A DNA stretch of 26,150 nt from Bacillota bacterium (GTDB lineage Bacteria; Bacillota; Clostridia; Tissierellales; Peptoniphilaceae): assembly GCA_023443025.1 (NCBI GenBank), contig JAEZWM010000031.1:1-26150 (forward strand). Direction: 5' to 3'. The notes beneath the pieces are model-generated. The model was not told where the DNA came from. It saw only the letters and a list, made by a program, of their open reading frames with translations, and ran no database searches. Shown here piece after piece: positions 7,744 through 16,427 of the stretch; positions within the stretch are counted from its first letter, which is position 1, and each line of letters opens with the position of its first letter. The position numbers and the translations under genes are program-made.

Positions 7744-7783
7744 ATAATGGATGGTAATCACCACTTAAAATTTCATCCATTAT
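7744..7783 (+). promoter_or_regulatory. Inverted repeat in the mglB 5' leader
   Basis: ATAATGGATG (7744-7753) and CATCCATTAT (7774-7783) form a perfect 10-bp inverted repeat with a 20-nt loop, beginning close to the expected transcription start. There is no following T-run, so it is not an ordinary terminator. It could be an operator or a 5' mRNA-stabilising hairpin; the ribosome binding site AGGGGGT (7790-7796) follows at once and stays single-stranded. Confidence 0.5.
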
Positions 7784-7803
7784 AATTACAAGGGGGTATA
7801 AAA

Positions 7804-8946
7804 ATGTTCAATAAAAAATTAATAGCATTATTCTTAGTACTTACTATGATGCTGGCAGTATTTGCAGGATGTACACCAAAAGAAGAGCCTGCTAAGACTG
7901 AAGAACCAAAGACTGAAGAAAAAGCTGAAAAAGCTGAAGAAAAAGAAGAAGTAAAAGAAGAACCTAAAGAAGAAAAAGAAGAGCCTGCTGCAGAAGCAAG
8001 CGGAGATAAGAAAAATGTAGCAGTTTTCTACTACACTTATGGTGATACTTACATTTCAACTGTAAGAAATGCATTCAATGAGTTAGTAGCTAAAGATGAC
8101 AATGTAGAGTTAGCAGAGTACGATGGACAAAATGACCAAGCTAAACAAAATGACCAAATCGACGTTGCAATTCAAAAAGGTGCAGACATACTAGTTGTAA
8201 ATATCGTTGATATGGGAGCTGCTGACATCGTAATTGAAAAAGCTAAAAACGCTGATGTACCAATCATATTCTTCAATAGAGAGCCAACTGACGGAAACAT
8301 TTATGACACTTATGATAAAGCAAGATTCGTTGGAACTAAAATTGAAGAAGCCGGATTTCTTCAAGGTGAGCTAATTGCAGATTACTGGAAAGAAGGCGAG
8401 CATGATAGAAATGGTAATGGTAAATTAGACTTTGTTCTACTACATGGTGGAATCGACAATGCTGAAGCAGTAGCTAGAAGTAAGTATTCTGTAGAAGCAC
8501 TTGAAGAAGCTGGAATCGAAGTTAATAAGATTGCTGAACAAATCGCTGAGTGGGACAATGCCAAAGCTCTTACAGCTATGGAATCATGGTTAGCTAAAGA
8601 TGCTGACAATATCGATGTTGTTATTGCAAACAACGACGGTATGGCTATCGGTGCTTTAACAGCACTTCAAGCACAAGGTCTAAACATGGTAGTAGACGGA
8701 AAGATTGATCCTGCTAAATACGTTGGAGTATTCGGAGTAGATGCAACTGAAGAAGCTCAAAAAGTAATTAACGATCTAGCAATGACAGGTACTGTTAAGC
8801 AGGATAATGTAGCAATGGCTACAGCAATTCATGCTATGATGCAAAACTCACTTCAAGGTAAAGATTTCATCGATGGAACAGACTATAAATATGATGAAAG
8901 TGGAATCGCAGTTAGAATCCCATACGTTCCTTACGAAGCACAATAA
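7804..8946 (+). CDS. mglB: Galactose/glucose-binding lipoprotein of the Mgl ABC transporter
   Basis: Solute-binding protein that captures galactose or glucose outside the membrane and hands it to MglC. Lipoprotein signal: MFNKKLIALFLVLTMMLAVFAGC, lipobox VFAGC with Cys23 as the lipidated residue. A Lys/Glu/Pro-rich tether of about 45 residues follows, then a type I periplasmic-binding-protein fold (NVAVFYYTYGDTYISTV..., ADILVVNIVD, VPIIFFNREP). The loop D201-R-N203-G-N205-G-K-L-D209 followed by FVLLHG corresponds to the calcium-binding loop of E. coli galactose-binding protein, which makes a hexose-binding identity more specific than for a generic sugar SBP. Length 380 includes the long tether. 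First gene of the mgl-gal operon and probably the most abundant product because of the hairpin that follows. Confidence 0.93.
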   Translation: MFNKKLIALFLVLTMMLAVFAGCTPKEEPAKTEEPKTEEKAEKAEEKEEVKEEPKEEKEEPAAEASGDKKNVAVFYYTYGDTYISTVRNAFNELVAKDDNVELAEYDGQNDQAKQNDQIDVAIQKGADILVVNIVDMGAADIVIEKAKNADVPIIFFNREPTDGNIYDTYDKARFVGTKIEEAGFLQGELIADYWKEGEHDRNGNGKLDFVLLHGGIDNAEAVARSKYSVEALEEAGIEVNKIAEQIAEWDNAKALTAMESWLAKDADNIDVVIANNDGMAIGALTALQAQGLNMVVDGKIDPAKYVGVFGVDATEEAQKVINDLAMTGTVKQDNVAMATAIHAMMQNSLQGKDFIDGTDYKYDESGIAVRIPYVPYEAQ

Positions 8947-8961
8947 TAAATAAAAAAATAC

Positions 8962-8986
8962 TGAGGTCGCCCAAACGGCGACCTCA
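8962..8986 (+). promoter_or_regulatory. Intercistronic hairpin between mglB and mglA
   Basis: A perfect 10-bp GC-rich stem (TGAGGTCGCC, 8962-8971; GGCGACCTCA, 8977-8986) with a 5-nt loop. On the + strand it is followed by AAAAATTAAT rather than T-residues, so it should act as an mRNA stabiliser or weak attenuator giving more SBP than ATPase, as seen in many SBP-first transporter operons. The T-run lies on the opposite side, so it would terminate minus-strand transcription. Confidence 0.75.
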
Positions 8987-9010
8987 AAAATTAATAATAC
9001 ATATGAAGGG

Positions 9011-10519
9011 GTGATTAAACTGACTGAATCTAATTATTTACTTGAGATGAAGGGTATTTCTAAGAGCTTCCCCGGGGTTAAAGCACTTGATAGAGTTGAT
9101 TTTAAGCTAAGACCCGGCACGGTACACTCCTTAATGGGAGAAAATGGTGCAGGTAAATCAACACTGATGAAATGCCTCTTCGGGATTTACATGGAAGATG
9201 AAGGTGAAATATTCCTTGATGGAGAGAAAGTTCACTTTGACAATCCAAAACAAGCACTTGAAAATGGTGTATCAATGGTGCATCAAGAGTTAAACCAAGT
9301 TATGAAAAGATCCGTTGCAGAAAATATGATGCTTGGAAGATTTCCTAAAAAAGGACCAATGATAGATCACAAGATGATGAATGAGTTCACCGAGCTTGCA
9401 TTTAAGGATCTGGGATTAAATATAAATCCTAAAACCATTATGGAAAAGCTTTCAGTATCAGAAAGACAAATGGCGGAGATAGCTAAAGCAGTATCTTACA
9501 ATGCTAAAGTTCTCGTGCTGGATGAGCCAACGAGTTCGCTTACCGAACAAGAAGTAGAAGTATTATTTAAGGTCATAGAGATGCTAAAAGAAAGAGGTAT
9601 GGGAATTATCTACATATCTCATAAGATGGAAGAAATTTTACAAATCTCTGATGATATTACAGTATTTAGAGATGGAAAATGGGTTGCAACTGAAAGAGCA
9701 GAAGATCTTGACAATGACAAGATAATTGCACTAATGGTTGGTAGGGAACTGACAGATAGATTCCCTGAGAAAACCAATACTCCTAAGGAAACTATTTTTG
9801 AAGCTAGAAATTTAACTGCAAAATATCAGCCATCAATTCAAGATGTAACTTTTTCGCTTAGAAAGGGTGAGATTCTTGGAGTGGCGGGGCTTGTTGGAGC
9901 TAGAAGAACTGAACTTTTAGAGAATATATTTGGAGCAAATAAGGTTGGCTCCGGTGAGATGTTCCTTCATGGCAAACAGGTTCACAACAAAAACCCTAGA
10001 GAAGCGATTAACAATGGATTTGCTCTATTAACAGAAGAAAGACGAGCTACAGGAATATTTCCTATGCTTAATATCGCAGCAAATTCCACAATAGCAAGCA
10101 TTAAGAATTACAAGAATACAGGGCTAGTAAGTGATGCTAAAATCAAGAAAACTACCGACTGGGTTATTGAGAGTATGAATGTAAGAACACCTTCACAAAA
10201 AACTCTTATCAAATCATTATCAGGTGGAAATCAACAGAAAGTAATTATTGGAAGATGGCTATTAACCAATCCTGAAATACTACTATTAGATGAACCGACA
10301 AGAGGTATAGATGTTGGGGCAAAGTATGAAATTTACAAATTGATACTTGATCTGGTAAACAAGGACAAAGGGGTAATTATGGTGTCATCTGAGCTGCCGG
10401 AGCTTCTGGGTATATGTGACAGGATTATGGTAATGAGTAATGGTAGAGTGGCTGGTATTGAAGATGTAGCTAATCTGGATCAAGAAAAGATTATGCATCT
10501 AGCCAGTAAATATCTGTAA
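9011..10519 (+). CDS. mglA: Galactose/methyl-galactoside ABC transporter ATP-binding protein
   Basis: Cytoplasmic ATPase with two fused ABC domains, powering sugar import through MglC. Domain 1 has GENGAGKST (Walker A, about residue 40), LSVSERQ signature and VLVLDEPTSSLT. Domain 2 has the degenerate Walker A GLVGARRTE, then LSGGNQQK and ILLLDEPTRGIDVG, the normal asymmetry of MglA/RbsA proteins. Length ~500 is standard. Start choice is ambiguous. GTG 9011 abuts the ribosome binding site with no spacing, whereas a CTG at 9020 sits 4-5 nt after GGTGAT, in the same context (GGTGATTAAA) that precedes the ATG of the pilus ATPase gene. Translation may therefore begin at CTG 9020 (MTESNYLLEM...). 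Lies downstream of the intercistronic hairpin and 11 bp before mglC. Confidence 0.95.
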   Translation: MIKLTESNYLLEMKGISKSFPGVKALDRVDFKLRPGTVHSLMGENGAGKSTLMKCLFGIYMEDEGEIFLDGEKVHFDNPKQALENGVSMVHQELNQVMKRSVAENMMLGRFPKKGPMIDHKMMNEFTELAFKDLGLNINPKTIMEKLSVSERQMAEIAKAVSYNAKVLVLDEPTSSLTEQEVEVLFKVIEMLKERGMGIIYISHKMEEILQISDDITVFRDGKWVATERAEDLDNDKIIALMVGRELTDRFPEKTNTPKETIFEARNLTAKYQPSIQDVTFSLRKGEILGVAGLVGARRTELLENIFGANKVGSGEMFLHGKQVHNKNPREAINNGFALLTEERRATGIFPMLNIAANSTIASIKNYKNTGLVSDAKIKKTTDWVIESMNVRTPSQKTLIKSLSGGNQQKVIIGRWLLTNPEILLLDEPTRGIDVGAKYEIYKLILDLVNKDKGVIMVSSELPELLGICDRIMVMSNGRVAGIEDVANLDQEKIMHLASKYL

Positions 10520-10530
10520 GGAGGAGAAAG

Positions 10531-11565
10531 ATGAGCGAGAAAAAAACCCAAAATGAAATTGAAAGGCTTAAGAAAAGAGAACAAACTCAGGAATTTATAT
10601 TAAACTACGCACTTTATTTTATACTTGGAATTATGATAGTGGGAATGATAGCGTATGAACCTTCCTTCTTATCTGTTAGAAACTTTACGAACATTTTAAC
10701 TCAGGCGTCTACCAGAGGCATTATGGCACTTGGAGTTGCCGGACTTATAGTGCTGCAAGGAACAGACCTTTCTGCAGGAAGGATACTTGGGCTTTCGGCT
10801 GCAATATCAGCATCACTTCTACAAAGTCTTAACTATGGATCTAGAATGTATCAAAACCTTCCGGAATTAAACATGTTAATCCCACTTTTAATTGCGATTG
10901 CAGTAGCAGTGGTTTTTGCACTAATCAACGGTTTTGGTGTAGCTGTTTTAAAGATACACGCTTTTATCGTAACACTTGGAACTCAGTTAATAGCTTTCGG
11001 TCTTGTACAGATCTACATTGACTCACAAGAAAAAGGGGCACAGCCAATTGGTACACTTCAAGATAAGTACAAGGCATTGGCACAGGGGAATTTTTTAAAT
11101 ATACCGAATCTCGTCTGGTTCCTCATAATCACATCATTTGTGGTTTGGATAATATGGAACAAAACCGAACTTGGTAAAAATATGTTTGCAATCGGTGGCA
11201 ATCCGGAAGCGGCAGAAGTATCCGGGGTAAATCTAGTTAAGAATATAATGCTTATATATCTACTATCCGGAGTTCTTTATGGATTAGCAGGATTTTTAGA
11301 AGCAGGAAGAATTGGTTCAGTAACATCAGCTACCGGATTCTCATATGAGCTTGATGCAATATCTGCTTGTGTTGTGGGTGGAGTATCCTTCTCAGGAGGA
11401 GTAGGAACAATACCGGGGGTATTAATAGGAGTTACAATACTTCAGTTTATTACTTATGGACTTAACTATTTAGGAGTAAATCCATATATTCAGTTTATTA
11501 TTAGAGGCCTTATCATAATAGTAGCCGTTGCTATCGATGTTAGAAAGTACTTAAAGAAAAAATAG
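10531..11565 (+). CDS. mglC: Galactose/methyl-galactoside ABC transporter permease
   Basis: Membrane channel subunit of the BPD_transp_2 family. The 344 residues have a charged N-terminal tail and about 8-10 hydrophobic helices (LYFILGIMIVGMIAYEPSF, GIMALGVAGLIVLQGTDLSAGRILGLSAAISA, IPLLIAIAVAVVFALINGFGVAVL...). The IGGNPEAAEVSGVNL loop is the conserved segment contacting the ATPase, and ACVVGGVSFSGGVGTIPG is the typical C-terminal signature. ATG follows a strong AAGGAGGAG. Together with the upstream SBP and ATPase it completes an Mgl importer, and the next gene starts 8 bp later. Confidence 0.95.
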   Translation: MSEKKTQNEIERLKKREQTQEFILNYALYFILGIMIVGMIAYEPSFLSVRNFTNILTQASTRGIMALGVAGLIVLQGTDLSAGRILGLSAAISASLLQSLNYGSRMYQNLPELNMLIPLLIAIAVAVVFALINGFGVAVLKIHAFIVTLGTQLIAFGLVQIYIDSQEKGAQPIGTLQDKYKALAQGNFLNIPNLVWFLIITSFVVWIIWNKTELGKNMFAIGGNPEAAEVSGVNLVKNIMLIYLLSGVLYGLAGFLEAGRIGSVTSATGFSYELDAISACVVGGVSFSGGVGTIPGVLIGVTILQFITYGLNYLGVNPYIQFIIRGLIIIVAVAIDVRKYLKKK

Positions 11566-11573
11566 GTGAGATA

Positions 11574-12416
11574 GTGAAGACTATAAAATTAGTAAATGAC
11601 AATCTTTCCCTGGAATTACTTGATAATTTCGGGGCAAAGATTGTATCAATAAGAGATTTAAAATCAGATTTTGAATTTGTATACCAAAATAAGAATGGAA
11701 GTTATGAAAAACCACCCTATGGTGCTGACTTCTCTGAGTTTGATACATCAGGAATTGATGAATGCTTTCCTACAATTGATACCTGCACTTATAGAGGAGT
11801 GGAAGTTCCTGATCACGGAGACCTATGGTCTGCTGAATGGGTGAATGAAAAAATAGATGATAAAATAGTGTCAAAGACAAAATCCAAAAGTCTTGGACTA
11901 TCATTCAAAAGAGAAATTACTCTCGAGGGCAACGAAATCCTAATGAAATATGAAGTATGTAACAAGGATGCTATTCCGGTTCATTTTTTATGGGCAAACC
12001 ACGGTTTATTGAACATTTTGGAGGACTCGAGAATCGAGCTTCCTTACTCTAGACATGATGCACTAAATGTCCATGATGATTTAAATTATAGGTTTAATTT
12101 AACTAAGATTGCGGAATATCCGGATAATGGAGCATATAAGTTTTATAATAATGAAGCGCTGGATAGATCTGAAGCGGCACTGGTTCATCCTCAGTTAGGT
12201 CTTAAATATAAAATGATTTTTGACTTTGAAAAGCAGCCATTTTTTGGTGTATGGCTGACTAAAGGCGGCTTTAATGGCGATTATAATGTTGCACTTGAAC
12301 CAAGTAATGGATTTTATGACAGTCTTGAAAGAGCCATAGATAACGGCTTAAGACCGATTGATGCAGGGGAATGTGATAATTGGGAAATAAAGATAGTTAT
12401 AGAGAGGATGAAGTAA
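11574..12416 (+). CDS. Aldose 1-epimerase-family protein (GalM/LacX-like mutarotase)
   Basis: Likely interconverts beta- and alpha-galactose so that galactokinase receives its alpha substrate. The family's beta-supersandwich is suggested by the N-terminus (IKLVNDNLSLELLDNFGAKIVSI), the conserved PDHGDLWSAEW loop (catalytic-type His), LWANHGLLNI (second His) and the Glu in NVALEPSNGFYDS. It is 280 residues, shorter than E. coli GalM (~346) and closer to the LacX/YihR-type subgroup. It starts at GTG 11574 with AGGTGAG just upstream, 8 bp after mglC, and its stop is directly adjacent to the galT start (TAAATG). The operon context makes galactose the likely substrate, but family members act on several sugars. 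Confidence 0.82.
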   Translation: MKTIKLVNDNLSLELLDNFGAKIVSIRDLKSDFEFVYQNKNGSYEKPPYGADFSEFDTSGIDECFPTIDTCTYRGVEVPDHGDLWSAEWVNEKIDDKIVSKTKSKSLGLSFKREITLEGNEILMKYEVCNKDAIPVHFLWANHGLLNILEDSRIELPYSRHDALNVHDDLNYRFNLTKIAEYPDNGAYKFYNNEALDRSEAALVHPQLGLKYKMIFDFEKQPFFGVWLTKGGFNGDYNVALEPSNGFYDSLERAIDNGLRPIDAGECDNWEIKIVIERMK

Positions 12417-13397
12417 ATGGCTGAATTAAGATACAATCCACTACTTGATGACTATACAATGGTAGCGGGGAGTAGAGATAAAAGACCGAATATGCCAGTG
12501 GACTATTGTCCATTTTGTCCAGGCTCCGGTAAAGTACCTGATGATTACGATGTATATTGTTACCATAATGATTTTCCAATACTTTCAACCAACCCACCCG
12601 AACAGGACGATGTTGCAGGAGGTCCTTATCACACTAAAGAATCGTATGGTAAATGCGATGTAATACTATACTCTCCCGATCATGAGGGAAAGATTTGGGA
12701 ATTAAGCGATGAACATCTCCAAAAATTAGTAGAATTATGGATTAATAGATGGATAGAGATATCAAACGATGAGAAGATTAAGTATGTATTTCCTTTTGAA
12801 AACAGAGGCGCAGAAGTAGGTACAACAATGCCTCATCCACATGGACAAATCTACGGATATCCATTTATACCTAAACAGATAGATATAGAATTTAAAAATG
12901 CACAGAGCCATTATAATGAAAACAAAATGAATCTATATGATGAAATACTGGCAGAAGAACTTCGTTTTGAAAAGCGTATAGTATATGAGAACAACTCGTT
13001 TACGGCTTTCTTACCTTTTTTTGGACAGTATCCGTATGGAGTATATATTTTTAATAAATGTAATATAAGTTGTTTTAAAGAATTTGACGAAATGCTTAAG
13101 TCGGATTTTGCAGACATGCTAAAGACAATTATTGGAGCATATGATGCTCTATTCGATAGGATGTTTCCATATATGATGGGAATATTCAATGCACCTATAA
13201 ATAGTGAGGAGTACAAGAACCCTGAAGAGTTCTTTAGATTCCATGTCAAGTTTTTCCCGCCATTAAGAGGGGCAAATAGCATTAAGTGGAATGCATCGAG
13301 CGAAACTGCAGCCGGTGCTTTCGGTAACCCAAGAGTGGTTGAAGAGACAGCTATCGAATTAAGAGAGGCGGTTAAGAAGTTCAATGAAACTCACTAA
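12417..13397 (+). CDS. galT: Galactose-1-phosphate uridylyltransferase
   Basis: Second Leloir enzyme: exchanges UMP between UDP-glucose and galactose-1-phosphate. The histidine triad P139-H140-P141-H142-G143-Q144 contains the uridylylated His, preceded by FENRGAEVGTTM; CPFCPGSG near residue 31 is the N-terminal zinc-type CxxC. KFFPPLRG near the C-terminus is also typical. At 326 residues it is about 20 shorter than E. coli GalT but belongs to the same HIT-like class, not to the unrelated Lactobacillus/Bacillus type of about 490 residues. It overlaps galK by 14 bp. Start ATG 12417 follows GAGAGGATGAAG. Confidence 0.94.
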   Translation: MAELRYNPLLDDYTMVAGSRDKRPNMPVDYCPFCPGSGKVPDDYDVYCYHNDFPILSTNPPEQDDVAGGPYHTKESYGKCDVILYSPDHEGKIWELSDEHLQKLVELWINRWIEISNDEKIKYVFPFENRGAEVGTTMPHPHGQIYGYPFIPKQIDIEFKNAQSHYNENKMNLYDEILAEELRFEKRIVYENNSFTAFLPFFGQYPYGVYIFNKCNISCFKEFDEMLKSDFADMLKTIIGAYDALFDRMFPYMMGIFNAPINSEEYKNPEEFFRFHVKFFPPLRGANSIKWNASSETAAGAFGNPRVVEETAIELREAVKKFNETH

Positions 13398-14571
13398 ATC
13401 TGAATATACAGCAATGCGGGACAGAGCGGTTTTAAATTTTGGCAAAGCAGACTATAGACTGTATTTTGCGCCAAGTAGAATCAATATAATAGGTGAACAT
13501 ATTGACTACAATGGAGGCAGTGTTCTGCCTTGTGCAATAGAAATAGGAACTTATGGACTTGTAAAAGAAGCAGCCAGAGATGTAATTAGACTTAGATCCC
13601 AAAATGCAAAACTATATAAAGAAGTACTGATAGGATCGGAATATAACGAAGATAACAGATGGATAAATTATCCACTGGGTATGATAAATAAAATTAGTGA
13701 AGCCGGTTATAAGGTTGGTGGAGTGGAAGGAATACTCTATGGCAATATACCCACCGGTGCAGGTCTTTCTTCGTCAGCCTCGCTTGAAATATTGGTTGGC
13801 CATATAATAAACACCCTTTATAATGGTGGAAGAATTAAAAATGAAGAACTGGCAGTGCTAGGGATGAAAACTGAAAATGAATTTATCGGAGTAAATTCTG
13901 GAATCATGGATCAGTTTGCAATTGCAATGGGAAGTGAAGGTAGTGCAATACTCTTAAATACAGAAACACATGAGTATGAATATGTAGATGCCAAACTATC
14001 TGATTATGTAATAGTTATTCTTAACACCAATAAAGGAAGACGATTGATCGACTCTATGTACAATGAAAGAAGAGCAGAATGTGAGTCAGCACTTAAAAAG
14101 TTAAAAACGAAATTTGATATAGAAAATCTCTGTGATTTGAAACCATCCGATCTGGATGAGGTAAATAGCATTTTAGAGGATGAGATTGAAAGAAGAAGAG
14201 TTAGACATGCTATTACTGAGAATGAAAGAGTTAATGCGGCTGTCAGTGCAATTAGGTCCGGAGATATGGAAAGCCTAGGTAAACTTTTAAATGAATCGCA
14301 TTACTCTCTTAAAGTTGACTACGAAGTAACGGGAGAACACTTGGATGCAATTACATTAGCAGCCAGAAATTCGGGAGCTATTGGAGCTCGCATGACCGGT
14401 GCAGGATTTGGTGGATGTGGGATAGCACTTGTAAAGCGTGACCTACTCGAGGAGTTTAAAAAATCAACGAGTGCTTACTATAAAGAAGCAACCGGACTGG
14501 ACGCCGAGTTTTATGAAACTGTTATAGGATCTGGGCCAAGAGAACTGGAGGTGGATGAATGGGGATATTAA
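13384..14571 (+). CDS. galK: Galactokinase
   Basis: Phosphorylates alpha-D-galactose at C1 with ATP; GHMP kinase family. Motif 1 RINIIGEHIDYNGG (residues ~32-45) contains the galactose-binding GEHIDY; motif 2 PTGAGLSSSASLE is the ATP-binding loop; motif 3 GARMTGAGFGGCGIAL lies near the C-terminus. ENEFIGVNSGIMDQFA contains the catalytic-base Asp region. Length 395 is normal. It overlaps galT (14 bp) and galE (13 bp), so the three are probably translationally coupled. Confidence 0.96.
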   Translation: MKLTKSEYTAMRDRAVLNFGKADYRLYFAPSRINIIGEHIDYNGGSVLPCAIEIGTYGLVKEAARDVIRLRSQNAKLYKEVLIGSEYNEDNRWINYPLGMINKISEAGYKVGGVEGILYGNIPTGAGLSSSASLEILVGHIINTLYNGGRIKNEELAVLGMKTENEFIGVNSGIMDQFAIAMGSEGSAILLNTETHEYEYVDAKLSDYVIVILNTNKGRRLIDSMYNERRAECESALKKLKTKFDIENLCDLKPSDLDEVNSILEDEIERRRVRHAITENERVNAAVSAIRSGDMESLGKLLNESHYSLKVDYEVTGEHLDAITLAARNSGAIGARMTGAGFGGCGIALVKRDLLEEFKKSTSAYYKEATGLDAEFYETVIGSGPRELEVDEWGY

Positions 14572-15524
14572 TCACCGGTGGGGCAGGTTATATCGGTAGC
14601 CATGTAGCTAAATATCTGATGGAAAACGGTGAAGATGTAATCATAGTAGATAATTTAGAAACAGGTTTTAAAGATAGTGTAAAAACTGAAAAATTTTATG
14701 AAGTGGATATAAGAGACACCGAAAGTTTAATTGAGGTAATGAAAAAACATGAAATCAGTGGTGTAATTCACTTTGCTGCTTATTCACTCGTAGGAGTAAG
14801 CATGAAAAAACCCTATGAATACTATGATAATAATGTTGTCGGTACACTTTCACTTCTAAAGGCGATGCAGGTCTGCGGAATTAATAAAATAGTATTTTCA
14901 TCCACTGCAGCGACATATGGGGAACCCGAAAGAGTTCCTATCATGGAAGACGACAAGACTCATCCTACAAACCCATATGGAGAAACAAAGCTTGCCATGG
15001 AAAATATGATGAAGTGGTTTGACAAAGCATACGGTATAAAATACGTAGCGTTAAGATACTTCAATGCAGCCGGAGCTGCTAAGGATGGAAGCATAGGTGA
15101 AAATCATAATCCTGAAACTCATTTAATCCCACTAGTGCTACAAGTACCGCTTGGATTAAGAGAAAGTATAAGTATCTTTGGGGATGATTATCCAACTCCG
15201 GATGGCACTGCGGTAAGAGACTATATTCATGTAATGGATTTGGCATCAGCACATTATCTAAGCTTAAAATACCTACTAGATGGAAATGAAAGTAATGTAT
15301 TTAACTTAGGAAATGGAAGTGGCTACTCAGTGCTTGAAGTTATAGAAGCAGCAAGAGAAGTAACTAATCATGCCATACCTGCCGTTATTAGTGAAAGAAG
15401 AGCAGGAGATCCTGCTGTACTGGTTGCAACTAGTGAAAAAGCACAAAAAATTCTTGGTTGGAAGCCACAGCATGCTGATTTAAAAGAAATAATAGCGGAT
15501 GCTTGGAATTACTACAATAAATAA
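14559..15524 (+). CDS. galE: UDP-glucose 4-epimerase
   Basis: NAD-dependent extended SDR that regenerates UDP-glucose from UDP-galactose. Rossmann motif GGAGYIG (residues 7-13); catalytic Ser in FSSTAATYGEP; Tyr-x3-Lys in NPYGETKLAMEN; ALRYFNAAGA and the DYPTPDGTAVRDYIHVMDLA segment are classic GalE markers. Length 321 is slightly short but complete. ATG 14559 follows GGAGGTG. Last gene of the operon; the terminator begins ten bases after its stop. Confidence 0.96.
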   Translation: MGILITGGAGYIGSHVAKYLMENGEDVIIVDNLETGFKDSVKTEKFYEVDIRDTESLIEVMKKHEISGVIHFAAYSLVGVSMKKPYEYYDNNVVGTLSLLKAMQVCGINKIVFSSTAATYGEPERVPIMEDDKTHPTNPYGETKLAMENMMKWFDKAYGIKYVALRYFNAAGAAKDGSIGENHNPETHLIPLVLQVPLGLRESISIFGDDYPTPDGTAVRDYIHVMDLASAHYLSLKYLLDGNESNVFNLGNGSGYSVLEVIEAAREVTNHAIPAVISERRAGDPAVLVATSEKAQKILGWKPQHADLKEIIADAWNYYNK

Positions 15525-15534
15525 ATTATATAAC

Positions 15535-15587
15535 ACTAAAAACGCCGGTTATGTAGTGAAATATTGCATAACCGGCGATTTTAGTTT
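15535..15587 (+). terminator. Terminator of the mgl-gal operon
   Basis: Inner 11-bp GC-rich stem CGCCGGTTATG (15543-15553) / CATAACCGGCG (15567-15577), extended by ACTAAAA/TTTTAGT across one A-A mismatch, giving 18 pairs over 15535-15585. The loop is 13 nt. Confidence 0.88.
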
Positions 15588-15657
15588 AAAATAGTAGTAG
15601 TTTATAAATGTCAAATTAAAAATTGATGTTAAATACTTAATATACAGGAGGACCAAC

Positions 15658-16392
15658 ATGAAAATAATCGTTTGTAAAAACTATGAAGAAATGTCAAAGA
15701 AAGCTGCTTTAGTTGTCAAAGATGTAATCGGCAGATACTATAGACCTAAACTAGGACTTGCAACGGGTTCAACACCCGAAGGACTATATAAGGAATTAGT
15801 TTGTATGTATGAAAACAAGGATATCAACTTCTTAAACGCTGAAACTGTAAACCTTGATGAATATGTGGGAATCGATCCTGAAAACCCACAGAGCTACCAC
15901 TACTATATGCATGAAAACTTCTTCGATAAGATCAATATAAGAAAAGAAAATATTCATATCCCAAGCGGGTCTGAAGACAAGCTCGAAGAAGCAGTTAGAG
16001 ACTATAATGAAAAATTGGATTATGTAGGAAGAAGAGATATACAAATACTCGGAATCGGAGAAAATGGACATATCGCATTCAATGAACCGGCTTTTAAATT
16101 AAATTTGAGAACTTCAATAGTTGAATTGACGGAAGAAACTGTAAAAGCAAACGCCAGATTCTTCGAAGATGAAAAAGATGTTCCTAAGAGAGCAATTACC
16201 ATGGGAATTAAGGACATCTTAAATGCCGAGGTAATATTAATCCTTGCCTCAGGCGAGAAAAAGCAAAAAGCCGTAAAAGAATTGATAGAAGGAGATAGAC
16301 TGGATACCAAGTTCCCTGCTTCAATGCTTCATATACACAGTAACGTGATTTTAGTAATAGATGAAGCCGCTTATGGTTTAGTAGGCAAATAA
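15658..16392 (+). CDS. nagB: Glucosamine-6-phosphate deaminase
   Basis: Converts glucosamine-6-phosphate to fructose-6-phosphate and ammonia, feeding amino sugars into glycolysis. LGLATGSTPEGLY binds the phosphate; VNLDEYVGI carries the catalytic Asp region; LGIGENGHIAFNEPA carries the Glu-His pair; the tail DTKFPASMLHIHSNVILVID is conserved. 244 residues is the Gram-positive length (no C-terminal allosteric extension). It starts at ATG 15658 with CAGGAGG upstream. It stands alone between two terminators; I could not identify a convincing promoter in the ~70-bp gap, though TTAATATA before the ribosome binding site is AT-rich. nagA is not in the window. Confidence 0.96.
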   Translation: MKIIVCKNYEEMSKKAALVVKDVIGRYYRPKLGLATGSTPEGLYKELVCMYENKDINFLNAETVNLDEYVGIDPENPQSYHYYMHENFFDKINIRKENIHIPSGSEDKLEEAVRDYNEKLDYVGRRDIQILGIGENGHIAFNEPAFKLNLRTSIVELTEETVKANARFFEDEKDVPKRAITMGIKDILNAEVILILASGEKKQKAVKELIEGDRLDTKFPASMLHIHSNVILVIDEAAYGLVGK

Positions 16393-16399
16393 ATAATAT

Positions 16400-16427
16400 A
16401 AAAAACGGCCGAGATGCCGTTTTTTTG
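16400..16427 (+). terminator. Intrinsic terminator after nagB
   Basis: AAAAAACGGC (16400-16409) pairs with GCCGTTTTTT (16416-16425) around a 6-nt loop, continuing into a T-run. The left 36-bp direct repeat begins directly after it. Confidence 0.9.

Noticed and set aside
8962..8986. Rho-independent terminator ending the mglB transcript
   Set aside because: No T-run follows on the + strand; better read as a stabilising or attenuating hairpin.
12911..13384. Long minus-strand open frame opposite galT
   Set aside because: No ribosome binding site or recognisable domain; it is the antisense shadow of a clear galT gene.
15585..15657. Promoter for nagB at TTAATATA (around 15637-15644)
   Set aside because: The candidate -10 abuts the ribosome binding site and has no acceptable -35 at 16-18 bp.
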